This document shows positions 22,754 to 34,292 of a DNA stretch of 64,000 bases, piece after piece (position 1 is the first letter of the stretch; each line of letters starts with the position of its first letter). Source of the stretch: Myxocyprinus asiaticus (Eukaryota > Chordata > Actinopteri > Cypriniformes > Catostomidae); NCBI RefSeq assembly GCF_019703515.2, contig NC_059379.1:26316880-26380879 (forward strand), read 5' to 3'. The translations under genes were made by a program, and so were the position numbers. The notes under the pieces are model-generated. The model was not told where the DNA came from. It saw only the letters and a program-made list of their open reading frames with translations, and searched no databases.

Positions 22754-23392
22754 TCAGGTCAATAGCACAATCCCATGGTCAGTGTGGTGGTATCGTCCAC
22801 AGGCTTGTCTCGGGCAGAAGACATCCTGGAAGTGGGCGTCACATGCAGGGATGTCCACCGACTGTTGATCTGGAGGGCTCTCAATGGAGGTAGTGTTTAT
22901 CTGCAACACAGGTGAATGCAGATGTTTGGTCACAGGTAGGCATGGAAAGCAGATAGCATGACAGGTGGAGCCCCACTTCAGGATGTCACCCATTCTCCAG
23001 GATATTTGTGGATTGTGCCGGATGATCCATGGGCACCCTAGGATCACGTCAGTTGTTGAGCGCTCCAGAACCAGTAGGGTGATGGTTTCAACATGTTGGC
23101 TACCAACCTGGAGTTGCAAGGGTCCGACACAATGCTTGATGACGCCTCTCCCCAAGGGTTTTCTGATTATGGATTGGATGAAGTATTCAGACGAGCAGGA
23201 TTCCTTTTTGAGTCGGAGCCTTTGACAGAGAGCTCCCGAGATGAAATTGCCAGCTGACCCAGAGTCGAGGAGGGCAGTGACTGTGGATGACACATCATGG
23301 GCAGTAAGTGTTACAGTGGTAGTAAGTGGTTTACAATTGACTGAGGGTGAAAAACAACACTCACCCCTGGTAATGGAGGTCAGACGGGACAC
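22754..23392 (-). pseudogene. gypsy aspartic protease and linker to RT
   Basis: The active-site triad is visible as LLDSGSAGNF with the catalytic Asp at residue 43 (about 23264-23266). A conserved hydrophobic VILGCPWI segment follows around residue 117, matching the flap-distal part of gypsy proteases. The frame ends at a stop before RT. The protease would process the gag-pol polyprotein. Confidence 0.8.
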
Positions 23393-24170
23393 GAGGATTT
23401 CACGTGTCCCTCAGCTCCGCAATATAGACAGAGGTGCTGGGTCAGCCGGCGATGTCTTTCTGTGGGGGAGTGGTGAAACGTATCCACTTGCATGGTCTCT
23501 GAGACTGGTTCTGGAGGGGCTGACAGAACTGGCCGGCGGGTAGTGGAGAGAGACTTCAAGGCTGGCTGATCTTCTAGACATTCCCTCATTCGATGAGCCA
23601 CCCAAATGAAACGTTCTAGCCCAATGGTGTTATCATAGGCGGCGAGCTGCGGCCGCAGCACTGGTTTCAGGCCTTGATGGTAGATGGTAAGTAATGCAGG
23701 TTCATTCCATCCGCTAGCTGCAGCAAGGGTCCTGAACTTGAGGGAGTAATCAAGAATATTATCCTTTCCTTGACAGAGTTTAATTAATTTTTCACTTACT
23801 GTGGTGTCACCAGCGGGTTGTCTGAAAACTTCACGGAAGTGAGCGGAAGTAAGCGTTGTAGAGCTCTGCTGGTAAGTAATGACAGGATGAAGGCTATTTT
23901 GGCTCTTTCAGATGGGAAGCGCTGCGGCTGCATTTCCAGGGCGAGCCAACACTGAAGCAGAAAGCCATTGCAGTCCTCCGCCGAGCCAGAGTAGGGCGCT
24001 GGATTGACCACGGGACTGGCGGTGTACACGAGTGACAAAGTGGTTCCGGGAAGTGTGGCGGTTGTGCTTGGTGGCCGTGAAGAAACAGAAGAGGTGAGAG
24101 ATCGGTGTAAAACATCAACAAGTTCTTGCAATGGATCATTAGGATTAGTTCCTGACAGATTTGTCGTCAT
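23380..24170 (-). pseudogene. gypsy gag with CCHC zinc knuckle
   Basis: The start is taken as the ATG at 24168-24170 (MTTNLSGTN), 12 nt after the 5' LTR. The first frame (to 23796) carries a capsid-like segment with NGFLLQCWLALEM and FPSERAKIAFILSLL. A second frame (from about 23661) holds LERFIWVAHRMREC and ends in a zinc knuckle CLYCGAEGHVKSSC (C-x2-C-x4-H-x4-C) at about 23389-23430. A stop and frame change near 23800 break the gene. The CCHC box would bind element RNA. Confidence 0.85.
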
Positions 24171-24182
24171 GGTCTGGCCTTC

Positions 24183-24698
24183 TGTCACCGACTGGCATAG
24201 ACACAATGACAAAAGGGAGATGGGTCAAGTAACACAGAATAATTTATTAGTAAATTGGCTGGAACACAGTGTTCAAACAGGTAAGATGATCAGTAGCGGG
24301 GTTCTTGGAATGCAGGATGGTATAATTGTGATTGAGGGTTTGCCTTACAGATTTCCGGAGCACACAAACACACTTGTAAGGAAACGAGGGGACAAAGGAA
24401 GACTGGATGTCGACGTAGGTGACTGGATGTATGGATGATGACTGGGAAGACTGGATGTTGACTTGGGATGACTAGAATGAGGTAACAATGCTGGTTGGAG
24501 ATCATAGAAGTTCGTAGAAGGTAGGTTTTGAGGTAGGTAGTCTTGTAGCTTCTGACGAGGCCAGACAATGACTAAGGGTGTGTGTGCTCTTCTTATAGTG
24601 CTGGTGATGAGGGTTGATGAGTGACAGGTGTGCCTGATTAGTACTCTGGTGTGTGTGAAGGTTGAGTAAGTGAGGGAGAGCCTGGCATGATCGTGACA
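24183..24698 (-). repeat. 5' LTR of the gypsy element
   Basis: 516 bp, bounded by TGTCACGATC and CGGTGACA on the minus strand. The last 144 bp recur at 20449-20592. The gag ATG follows after only 12 nt, leaving no room for a standard 18-nt tRNA primer site before gag. Confidence 0.88.
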
Positions 24699-24703
24699 CA
24701 AAC

Positions 24704-26014
24704 AATACTTCTGGCCAGTTAATCATTGTCACCTTTGTAATAATAGATTGATAGTATATTTATCACCCTATTATCTCCTTTCTCTTAGGTTTATCTAACA
24801 AAACAGGGCACCAAATATTACAAACATCACATATAGAGTTTACCTGATTCAGCTGAGCTTTTGTTATAGAGATGCACAATGCTTGAGATAGTTTCTCGCT
24901 ATGTTGTCTCTGCTCCATTCTCTCTGACCAAGTCAATGCATTGGCACTTGGCAACTTTAATGTATTGATAACATTAATGACGTTAATGCGGTAGAAAAGA
25001 ATTCGGGGCGGCAGAAAACAATCTTGGTGGCCACTAAAGAGACTCTGCCCCCTGAAGAATTACATCAGATGCACGTATGACTCCCCAAGAATCCCTACCT
25101 GAATCCCTACAAAAATTTTACAGAATAATTCAGTATAATTATTTAAATGATTCATTTTTATATTTTAATTAGTTGTAAGGCAAGAGAAAGATGTTAGGCT
25201 CTATACTATAATCTTTAGAATTTACATTGGTCACCGTGGTTGAGATGCATGGTGTATAGTAGAGTAATATGTAAGAAGTAGGTCGTAAAAAATTTTACCA
25301 TATGTCTTGGTTAGTTGTTTTTCTGTCGTTTATCAGTATGGCTTGCATATTTAAAGATATTGAGGGAGAATCGCTTGTCACGGACACAACATAATAAACA
25401 GGCTAAGATATTTCTTAACATAACATCCATGTAATAACCTTACAACTGATAGTGAGCAAACATGTAGTATTAGATAAAAACCGACAAAACTTCATGCATA
25501 TTAACTGTGTGCATATTAATTAACCTCAGCGACGGTTTAGTTTTAAGATAAAAGTAGCTTTAGTTGGGACCCTCTAAACCCCCCACCCCCTTATTTCAAA
25601 CAGTGCTCCTTACACCAGAAATGGATCGACTTTCCCTCTTTGTTTTATAGCCATTTCATGCGAACACAAATTTCACTTGATGCTATCTCAGACGTGAAAC
25701 AAAGGTTGGGGGTGGAGAGGGAGCCTCTGACAAAAGGTTTTTTGGCCCTCATGTTCAAACCAACACCTGCCATAAAATACTTTTACAATTTGGACTGGGT
25801 GGAAAGTTGCACTTGGTCTCTTTCATGTGAATTCCAAGCTGATTTTGTGGTGACAATGGGTAAGAGATTATACTCGTGTTTGGAATTGCTGCGAAGCAGG
25901 CTTGATCTCCAGAGTTATGAAAACTGAATGCCTTCAACGTCACATTCCAAATGATACTAAACATGTGAACTTTCTGCTTTCCTAATACCATTGTTCCATT
26001 AGAGACATTTTTTC
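24704..26014. other. gene-free stretch
   Basis: No supported coding sequence. The open frame at 25640-25927 has no domain and no splice context that I could recognise. Confidence 0.5.
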
Positions 26015-27786
26015 AGATTCTACTAGGACTGGGCAATATGTAAAAATAAATATTTGTGAGATATTTTCATTAAAAAAAAAAAAAAAAAGCATTGCAAAAG
26101 AAAACTGTCACAACTTCTATTGCCTTTATTCAGCTTAAGAAAATAAAAAAACTTGAGTAAGGCATTACCTGGTTATTGCGTGAATGATGAATGAAGTTGA
26201 TGTCACAAGATAGCAATGTTTTTAAAACGATGTTTTGTCACATATTATTTTCTCATTTATTTCACCAGAATGAAGTTGTTTTTTTCTGATAGGTAGTATT
26301 TCCTTAATTATACAAATTCTGATATTATTCAGATATTATTCTATATATATTATATATAGTAGCTAAGCCATACAGATTTTTTACAGAGTCTAAAGTAGGC
26401 TAGAACTGCTATGGAAAATATTCCATGCTGTTCAGAGAACATGTCGGCAATGAAAATAGGCACCACTGGCCTTTTAAATCTGTAATGCTTTTAACTTTTT
26501 GTGGGATAATAATTGGATTAGTATCTAAAATGCTGGAAAAAAAAAAAAAAAAAAAAAAAAAAACACATAAGTGCATGATAACGACTATTATTAAAGGGAC
26601 AATTCACCCAAAAATGAAACTTCTCTCATCATTTACTCACCTTCATTCCATCCCAGATGTGTATTAGGGGTCGACCGATAATCGGATCTGATATTCATAA
26701 TTTTTCTAATTATCTGAATCATTATTATGTCTGATCTGATTGCCGATAAATTTTAAAATGTGTTCCATTGGCTCTGATGCCACCGCCTCTCTCTGAAAGG
26801 TTACTGTCTGGCTCAATGTCCCACCCACAATATTACTGGATTGGTTATATGTCACGTGTAAATGGCCTATCAACACTGTACTCAGTATCCATGGGTAAGA
26901 GGTGGCAAAGAGGAAAACAGCGAGAGAAAGATGAATCACTGAGAGGACAAGCTGTTTTCAAAGGTAAGAATGCAGATACTGAAGTTGCAGTAAACATCAC
27001 AGTACTCTATGCCAGCGGTCACTAATTAGCTGACCGCGGTCTGGGCCCGAACCCCGGATTTGTGCCATCCGGACCGCGCGACATCATGACAACGGTTGCC
27101 CCATGTCACCATTTCAACACTTTAGGTTAGCAGCGCGACAAAACAACGGAGCTGTTTACATAGCAAGCGCTCCGGGGCGTAGATGGCACTGATTTTTCAG
27201 CACTATATCTTTGAACATTTTTCTCTAACACTGAACATGCTTAATTAATGCCCTTTTGCGCTCTGTATGTGTTGCCTCTCTCCCCTGGCCCTCCACATGA
27301 GGCGCCACATAGTAGAGCTGCAGACATGGTTATTTTAATGACAGTACACCGTAACGGAGAAATACAGTGAGCAGCAGTATAGATGGGCGGCAGAGATAAG
27401 GACTGATTTAACGGAGTACTCACCTATATGAGTTGGTGTTTTTACATGTTATAGCTGATGATGGCATTGATAGTGGTAGCTAGCTACCCAATGTTAGGAG
27501 GCTTAGCAAACGTAACATCAACTTTGCTAGCCTTTGCTAGCAAACATTTCACCTCCGTTGTGAATAAAATTCTGTTGCTCTTTTTGCACTTGACTAAACG
27601 GGCTGGTCAGTGTAGGGCTTTACTGGTTGTTTAGATCAGTGTTACTATCAGAAATCATTAATAATTATTTCTTTAGTTATTAATTAATATTTTAATTAAT
27701 TAATTGAAGCTAACTCATTAAAACCTCATATGGGGCTCCAGTAAATGTAGTGTGCTACGTTTAGGAGCGTGTTTGGTTATTAGCAA

Positions 27787-28035
27787 TAATCAATAATTAT
27801 CAAAGATAATTATTAATTATTAAAATCAATAGAACATTGATGAGAATCAATGTTAGCTTTTTTTAATCCTTTAAATCAACAATTATCAAAGATAATCACT
27901 AATCATTAACATCGATGAAACATTAATTAAAATTAACACTAGCTTATTGATCATTCAAATTCAACAATCATCAAAGATAATTATCAATTATCAAAAATCA
28001 ATAGAATATTAATAAGGATTAACATTGACGGAGCA
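27787..28035. repeat. AT-rich tandem repeat inside LTR
   Basis: Three imperfect copies of a 70-100 bp unit beginning CAAYAATYATCAAAGATAAT at about 27795, 27888 and 27962. Each is followed by a CATYRATG or AATCAATAGAA segment. Confidence 0.7.
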
Positions 28036-28078
28036 CCACCCTGGAATCAGGGACTAATAACCAGATAGTATAACAGTC

Positions 28079-28310
28079 ATCATGGTTACTGGTGTAAACT
28101 CCGTTCCCTGATGGAGGGAACGAGACATTGGTGTCGATGTAGTGACACTAGGGGTCACTCTTGGGAGCCCGAGACACCTCTGGTCTTTGATAAAAGGCCA
28201 ATGAAAATTGGTGAGTGGTATTTGCATGCCACTCCCCCAGACATACGGGTATAAAAGGAGCTGGTATGCAACCACTCATTCAGGTTTTACGCTGAGGAGC
28301 CGATATAAGG
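28079..28310. repeat. DIRS copy 2 inverted terminal repeat (3' in element sense)
   Basis: Mirrors 32060-32262. ATTTGCAT is at 28220-28227 and TATAAAAG at 28250-28257, both pointing rightward into the element. Confidence 0.88.
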
Positions 28311-28357
28311 TCCGGCCATTTCAGCGGGTAGTTCAGCGTTGTGGCAGGAGGGACCAA

Positions 28358-28472
28358 CGTCTCGTTCCCTCCATCAGGGAACGGAGGTTACATCAGTAAC
28401 CATGACGTTCCCTATCTGTCACTCACTCGACGTTGGTGTCGATGTAGTGACACTAGGGGTCCCTATACAAAA
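28358..28472. repeat. DIRS copy 2 internal complementary region
   Basis: Holds GTAACCATGACGTTCCCTATC, the two element tips joined back to back, followed by ACTCACTCGACGTTGGTGTCG. Confidence 0.85.
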
Positions 28473-29264
28473 CGCCACAAGGCTGAACTGTGTTACATGA
28501 ACTGGAGGTGTGTGGTGGGCAGACTTGCTGTGTGCCTCATAGCCAGCACACCAGGTCGACACATAACCTCCCCCAACACATTTATGAGTGTTGAACGGCC
28601 CTTTCTGCGGACAAGTCGACTACCCAAAGATAGAGACAGGCTTAACCCAGTCGTGGCCTCTTGTCCCCTTCTCTTTTTCCACTCCCTAAAAAAGAAGGGG
28701 GATTATCCGACTGGGCCGCCAGGTCAAGTCGGGGGGGTGTCCCTCCCAAGGGGAAGACACCGCGGAGACCACACCTCACCCCAAGAGAGGGGGGGATATT
28801 TAAGTGGAAGAATACGTCACATGGTCTCTCCAACCATGTGGAGTGCCTTCAAGGTAGATCCTGCCCAATGGGGGAGGAGTTACTACAAACATGGAGACTG
28901 GGGCAGAGGGGCTCTGCCCAAGGAAGATGCAGTTTGCCAGCAGGGAAACGAATTAGAGGAAGATATACATTACATGGGGTTAGCCTTACAGGGAACCGCC
29001 ACATGCGGAGCACCTACCCCAGAACTGGGCTCTTAGTTAACATGTGTACTGGGCCGGCAGCGAGTCTCTCCAAAAACATGACTGCCACAGGGCTTGGAGG
29101 AAGTCAACCAGGGAACAAATTTTGCGAACACTACTGGGAATTAATGGCGCATGTCTTCAGCTCAAAAGGAGGTGGAAGGCGCTATGTGCAAGCGATACAC
29201 CCGGCCGGCTATCCCGGGCTTATCCGCTTGTGTTGCGTGCCACTACCTGGGACGAAACCGGTTC

Positions 29265-30156
29265 CACCCGGATGTTGTAGAACCTTGCAAAGGTGTTGGG
29301 TGTTGCCCAGCCCGCTGCTCTGCAAATGTCTGTTAGAGAGGCACCTCTGGCCAAGGCCTAAGAAGTCGCTACACCACGGGTAGAATGGGCTCGTAGCCCT
29401 TCCGGGGGCAGCATGTTTTGGACGAGATATGCCATAGTTATGGTGTCAACGAGCCAGTGGGCGATCCTCTGCTTGGAGACAGCGCTTCCTTTCCGCTGTG
29501 CACCAAAAGCAGACAAAGAGCAACTCAAAGATTCTAAAGCTCTGCGTGCGATCCAAATAGATGCGTAAAGCGCACACCGGATACAGTGACAACAGGGCTG
29601 GGTCTGCCTCCTCCTGGGGCAGCACTTGCAGGTTCACCACCTAGTCCCTAAAGGGGTGGTGGGAACCTTGGGCACATAGCCCGGTCAGGGTCTCAGGATC
29701 ACGTGAGAGTAACCTGGACCGAACTCCAGGCACGTTTCGCTGACAGAGAACGCTTGCAGGTCACCTACCCTCTTGATGGAAGTGAGCGCAGTCAGGAGGG
29801 CAGTCTTCAAGGAGAGTGCCTTAAGCTCGGCTGACTGCAAAGGCTCAAAGGGGGCTCTCTGTAGACCCTGAAGAACTACAGAGGTCCGATGAGGGAACGA
29901 GGCACGGCCTGGAGGGATTCAGCCTCCTGGTGCCTCTCAGGAACCTGATGATCAGGTCATGCTTCCCTAAGGCCTTACCGTCGACTGCGTCGTGGTGTGC
30001 TGCTATGGCACCAACATACACCTTCAAGGTGGAAGGGGACAGCTTCCCTTCCAACCTCTCTTGCAGGAAGGAAAGCACTGATCTGACTGCACATCTCTGG
30101 GGGTCTTTCCGATGGGAAGAACACCACTTAGCGAACAGACACCACTTAAAAGGCAT
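29265..30156 (-). pseudogene. DIRS copy 2 tyrosine recombinase, broken
   Basis: The first part (30156-29845) reads KLSPSTLKVYVGAIAAHHDA and LIIRFLRGTRRLNPSRP, the core-binding domain. A middle part (29640-29446) reads VNLQVLPQEEADPALLS. Further on, HxxR is present as HSTR near 29370, followed shortly by a TAG where copy 3 has Trp (SSWAL). The tyrosine is retained as TTCTAC near 29281. Frames are broken in at least two places. Confidence 0.75.
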
Positions 30157-30179
30157 ACAGCCCCCTCGTAGAGGGAACC

Positions 30180-31484
30180 CTAGCCTGAGTGAACGTGTCT
30201 ACCATCGCAGGTGGGAGACAGCTTAGGTCTTCCGCGTCCCGTCCAGGGGCCAGACATGGAGATTCCAGAGGTCTGGGGGCGGGTGCCGGTTGGCGCACCT
30301 TCCCTGAGAAAGAAGGTCCTTCCAAAAGGGAAATTTGCCAGGGGGGAGCTGTCGCGAGGAGCGTGAGGTCCGAGCACCACATCTGGGCGGGCCAGTAGGG
30401 TGCTATCAGGACGACCTGCTCCTCGTCCTCCCTGACCTTGCACAGGGTCTGTGCAAGTAGGCTTACTGGGGGAAACGCATATTTGCGAATGCCAGGGGGC
30501 CAGCTGTGTGCCAGCGTGTCTATGCCGAGGGAGGCCTCGGTCAGGGCGTACCAGAGCGGGCAGTGGGGAGGATTCTTGGGAGGTGAACAGGTGCACCTGT
30601 GCCTGTCGAACCAACTCCAAATCAGCTGGACCACCTGTTGTGACATACAACGAGAGCGCAAAACCACCTTGGTGGTTGACATATGCTACCGTTGTCATGT
30701 TGTCTGTCTGAACTAACACGTGCTTGCCCTGGATCAACGGCCGAAACCTCCGCAGGGCGAGCAGAATTGCCAACAACTCGAGGCAGTTGATGTGCCAATG
30801 CAGTCGCGGACCCGTCCAGAGGCCGGTGGCTGCGTGCCCGTTGCAAACGGTGCCCCAGCCCGTTTTGGAGGCATCTGTCATGACCACGACGCGCCTGGGG
30901 ACCAGTTCTAGAGGAACACCTGCCTGTAGGAACAAGAGGTCAGTCCAAGGGCTGAAAAGACGGTGACAGACCAACGTGATGGCCACGCGGTGTGTCCCGT
31001 GGTGCCATAGCCGTCTCGGGACTCGAGTCTGGAGCCAGTGCTGAAGCGGCCTCATATGCATCGACCCAAGCAGGGTGGCCACCGCCGAGGATGCCATATG
31101 TCCCAGGAGCCTCTGAGGAAGTTTCAGTGGAACTGCTGTTCCCTGTTTGAACACCTTCAAACAGGCCAGCATCGACTGGGCGTGCTCGTTCGTAAGGCGC
31201 GCCATCAAGGAGACTGAGTCCAACTCCAAACCGACAAAAGAGATGCTCTGAACCAGGAGGAGCTTGCTCTTTTCCCAGTTGACCCGAAGCCCTAGTCGGC
31301 TGAGGTGTGAGAGCAGCAGGTCCCTGTGTGCGCACAACACGTCTCGAGAGTGAGCTAGGATTAGCGAGCGCAGTTCCTGCATCAATCCCGGGGCGGAACT
31401 ACCCTCGTGCAGTTCATTTAGCGCCTTGGCGGACTTGCAGGAGAGCCATGGCGTGCAGGGCGGAGGCAGCTTGTCCAGCGGCAC
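30180..31484 (-). pseudogene. DIRS copy 2 gag-RT fusion with RNase H
   Basis: A single 434-residue frame created by deletion. Residues 20-44 are gag (AKALNELHEGSSAPGLMQEL). From residue 45 it continues as LILAHSRDVLCAHRD, which in copy 3 follows the YLDDW catalytic motif, so the palm is gone. The RT thumb (LGLRVNWEKSKLL) follows, then RNase H with VVMTDASKTGWG, NCLELLAILLAL and QTDNMTTVAYVN. After GGFALS a second deletion and frame change removes the RNase H end. The frame's length is therefore not evidence of function. No ATG near its start is credible. Confidence 0.82.
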
Positions 31485-31559
31485 CGTTGGCCTTGGCCGT
31501 CAGAGACGACGTAAACCTACAGGCCTTGGACGTGGGCTTTGGGCACCCGCGCCAGGTGG

Positions 31560-31821
31560 TGGCGCTCTGCGGGCATAGGTGCACCGCGAGTGCCTTTATC
31601 CACCGGGGGATTGTCGAATAGCCCTGGGGTGGCTCGCTTTCTTACGAAGGTAAGCCGCGACCGCAACGTTGCCATGGACATATTCTCGCAATGAGAACAT
31701 GACAATCCATGAATGCTGTCTCTGCGTGAGCAGTGCCCAGACACGAAAGACAGTGATCGTGACCGTCAGAAGGCGAGAGATAACAAGCACAATCAGGAAT
31801 AACACACAATTGGAAAAGCAT
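31560..31821 (-). pseudogene. DIRS copy 2 gag N-terminal fragment
   Basis: The ATG at 31819-31821 opens MLFQLCVIPDCACYL with the same Cys cluster as in copies 1 and 3 (C-x4-C, C-x2-C). It goes out of frame after about 55 codons, at the position of the SCPHCEN motif. The middle of gag is deleted, with only short matching pieces to 31440. Confidence 0.7.
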
Positions 31822-32059
31822 CTTTAAAAAGACGCGTCTTTAAAAAGACGTTCCGTGTGTGTGCTCTTTTAGAGAAATATACACTCTTTTAGAAGGGAAA
31901 AATGCTCTTTCAGAAAATATACTCTCTAGTTTTTCTGCCGAAGCGCCCAGGGGCGTTCTCTGCAGTGCACCAGTGCAGAAGGGGGAGAAGCCGCTGAAAT
32001 GCGCTGTCAGATCCAGCAGAGGTGAATGAACAGTAGTATTCAGCTCAATGAGCATGATC

Positions 32060-32262
32060 GTTCGGCTCCGAAGAGAAAATCTGAATGAGTGGTTGCATAC
32101 CAGCTCCTTTTATACCCGTATGTCCGGGGGAGTGGCATGCAAATACCACTCGCCAATTTTCATTGGCCTTTTATCAAAGACCAGAGGTGTCTCGGGCTCC
32201 TAAGAGTGACCCCTAGTGTCACTACATCGACACCAATGTCGAGTAAGTGACAGATAGGGAAC
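32060..32262. repeat. DIRS copy 2 inverted terminal repeat (5' in element sense)
   Basis: Mirrors 28079-28310. On the minus strand the octamer is at 32144-32137 and the TATA box at 32114-32107, about 290 nt upstream of the gag ATG. Confidence 0.88.
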
Positions 32263-32550
32263 TCAATATTAGATTGTTTTCTTAGGAAAATCGACATCTG
32301 AAGAATATCGATTTTCAGGAAAAGCAATGAATGAAGGCTTGAATCCAAGCACTGACATCCCATCAGCATGACACAGGTGTATGCAAAACAAACCAAAACA
32401 CTTCTCTTTGTAATATAACAAAGTTTATTTATGCAGTAATATCAATTAATAATTAATACAATGCAGTCAATAAACTTCCGACTTACAACTACAAACTAAA
32501 CAGCGATATGATTAGATATGGAAACTAAAATAATCCTATAACACATAGGG

Positions 32551-32561
32551 TGTGTGTGTGT

Positions 32562-32605
<44 letters not shown>
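32551..32605. repeat. (GT)n microsatellite in LTR
   Basis: Long GT run with a single interruption. A second run of similar length lies at 32797-32845 in the same LTR. Confidence 0.95.
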
Positions 32606-32609
<4 letters not shown>

Positions 32610-32796
32610 AGGGACACGCACAAAATGGCGGACGTGACTCTCGTGGAGAGTAAGTCACGCGAGACTTCCGGCCAGGGAATATGGCTGCGAATGTGGGCAG
32701 AGAGAAACCAGTCAATGGTAGCTTAGGGACAAAGCTGAGCTTTATCATGAAGCTATCTACTAGCCAAAAATGTGTGCGAGAATGTTTGTGAGGGGT

Positions 32797-32847
<51 letters not shown>

Positions 32848-33899
32848 TTAGTACGAGAGAGAGAGAGAGAGAATTAAGTGACGGCCCCAAAGCCGATTTT
32901 GCGATCGTGGGAGAGAAAGCAGCTGTTAGTTTATCACTCAGAAACACGGTGGATGGCTCGTACACCGTCCCGCGTTCTTTGATTCTTTAATGGATAAACT
33001 CAGTTTGCCGGTCTCACCCGCGATGGCGGAAATGCACAACAGCCCAATGTGGCTGGACCACAATACAGCAAATCAGATTCATGATAATTAATACCCTGAG
33101 TATTAATAATGAGCGGACATGGCGGTCCGTAAACTGTACAAGCAATAACCTTGATACACAAGAATAACACACTATAATATTCTATCTCTGCCCAGACGTA
33201 AACCTCTTACTTGAATCGCATTAGGACGCAGAACGTGTGTTCATCTGTCCTTTAACTCAGACTCGGTTCCTCGAGGCTTGGGTGATGACGGGAGGCCGTT
33301 TCCTCGCTCTGTTGGCGGGCGGTACAGCTGCTGATTCTCGGCGGGCTGGCGGAGAAATCAGTGACGTCGACTTGATTGAAGATGGAAGAGAAAACTTTTA
33401 TCTCTTCACTTCTGCAGGCAAAGGATGAAGATGCGGATTGCTCGGCGGTCTCCTTCGGATCCATTAGAGTGTTCGGTGGAACACAGAGTAATCTCAACTC
33501 GTCCAGTGAGATGGAGATTGTATGGCCACAGATTCAAGTCGGACGTTACTTCCTTGTGCCACAAGGCTGCACCTGAGAGCAGCAGTGAGCTGCGTCTACA
33601 CACGGCAAGCAAAGTTGCTGGAAGCCAATCCTGGAAGCATTTCAGAGGTATTTCTACTCCTGATGATGTCATGGTTGAGGGACGTTCTGTTGTGTGCCTC
33701 ATCCAATAGGAGTTGAGATTTCGATCCTTTAGTGAGCAAGGCTTCATGGGATTTGTAGTCTGTTTTTGACTCCCTTTGTTTGATTTTGGTGCGGTTTTTA
33801 TCAGTAAGATTTATGACCTGGTTTGTGGGGGCCTGAGTTAGGTTATACGACTGTGTTAGGCCTGCCTTTGTCTTCTATCTGAATACATGAGGCCCAACA

Positions 33900-33910
33900 T
33901 TCCCCCCTTT
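33900..33910 (-). promoter_or_regulatory. polypurine tract of provirus X
   Basis: The minus strand reads AAAGGGGGGAA immediately before the LTR start TGTTGGGCC. A purine tract directly abutting the 3' LTR is the plus-strand primer site of retroviruses and LTR elements, and it fixes the LTR's 5' edge. Confidence 0.85.
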
Positions 33911-34292
33911 GGTCTGAAGAGTTGGTTGTTGTCCAGCATCTTTAGAGCAACTGAAGGGCCGAACAGTTCTTGTCGGTTCACAGTAACCTGTGGGTTATGC
34001 CATCCATGTATTCCTGATAGGAAAGAAAATGGTTGCACAGTCCATACAGTTCATTAGAGTTCACAGAGGCCTTATCGTCTGGACAGAGATTGAGGCACAT
34101 CTGGGCATAGAACTTCTAGCTAAATCTAAAACTACATTCATCACACATAAACATTTCAAGTTATTGGAAGGCACAGCATTAACCGTAACACAATCCTTTG
34201 TTGTTGGTCATAACACAAAAATCAAAGTAGAACCTGACATTGGTTACTAGGAACAAAATGTTAGAGGAAAGGAGGGTTAAAGGTTAAAAGGC

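Larger units (their letters stand above)
20444..24703 (-). mobile_element. Ty3/gypsy LTR retrotransposon, degenerate, with 5-bp target duplication
   Basis: The element spans 20449-24698 on the minus strand and is bounded by TGTCAC...GTGACA. A perfect 5-bp target duplication, CAAAC, lies at 20444-20448 and 24699-24703. The order is 5' LTR, gag with zinc knuckle, aspartic protease, RT, RNase H, integrase and a truncated 3' LTR, which is the Ty3/gypsy order. It is 4.25 kb long, short for such elements. Visible losses include part of gag, the integrase zinc-binding N-terminus and most of the 3' LTR. Catalytic residues of RT, RNase H and integrase are otherwise recognisable. Confidence 0.92.
28079..32262 (-). 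mobile_element. DIRS retrotransposon copy 2, non-autonomous
   Basis: 4184 bp on the minus strand, inserted in the LTR of provirus X. Left host sequence ATAACAGTC and right host sequence TCAATATTAG join perfectly to the uninterrupted sequence in the lone LTR (reverse complement of about 18055-18083), so no target bases were duplicated. Terminal repeats, an internal complementary region, gag, RT/RNase H and recombinase parts are all present but broken. The RT palm is missing: gag runs into the segment just after YLDDW. Confidence 0.9.
27640..33899 (-). repeat. 3' LTR of provirus X, interrupted by DIRS copy 2
   Basis: LTR sequence occupies 33899-32263 and 28078-27640 (about 2.1 kb in total). 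It begins TGTTGGGCC directly after the polypurine tract and ends AACA at a candidate edge near 27640, giving TGTT...AACA termini. The lone copy at 16509-18238 matches it across the DIRS site. GT microsatellites lie at about 32551-32605 and 32797-32845. Confidence 0.8.

Noticed and set aside
25640..25927. 95-residue plus-strand frame as a host exon
   Set aside because: No domain, no convincing splice sites and average base composition for the region.
27787..28035. CRISPR-like array
   Set aside because: Units are imperfect, AT-rich and without unique spacers; they belong to an LTR in a vertebrate genome.
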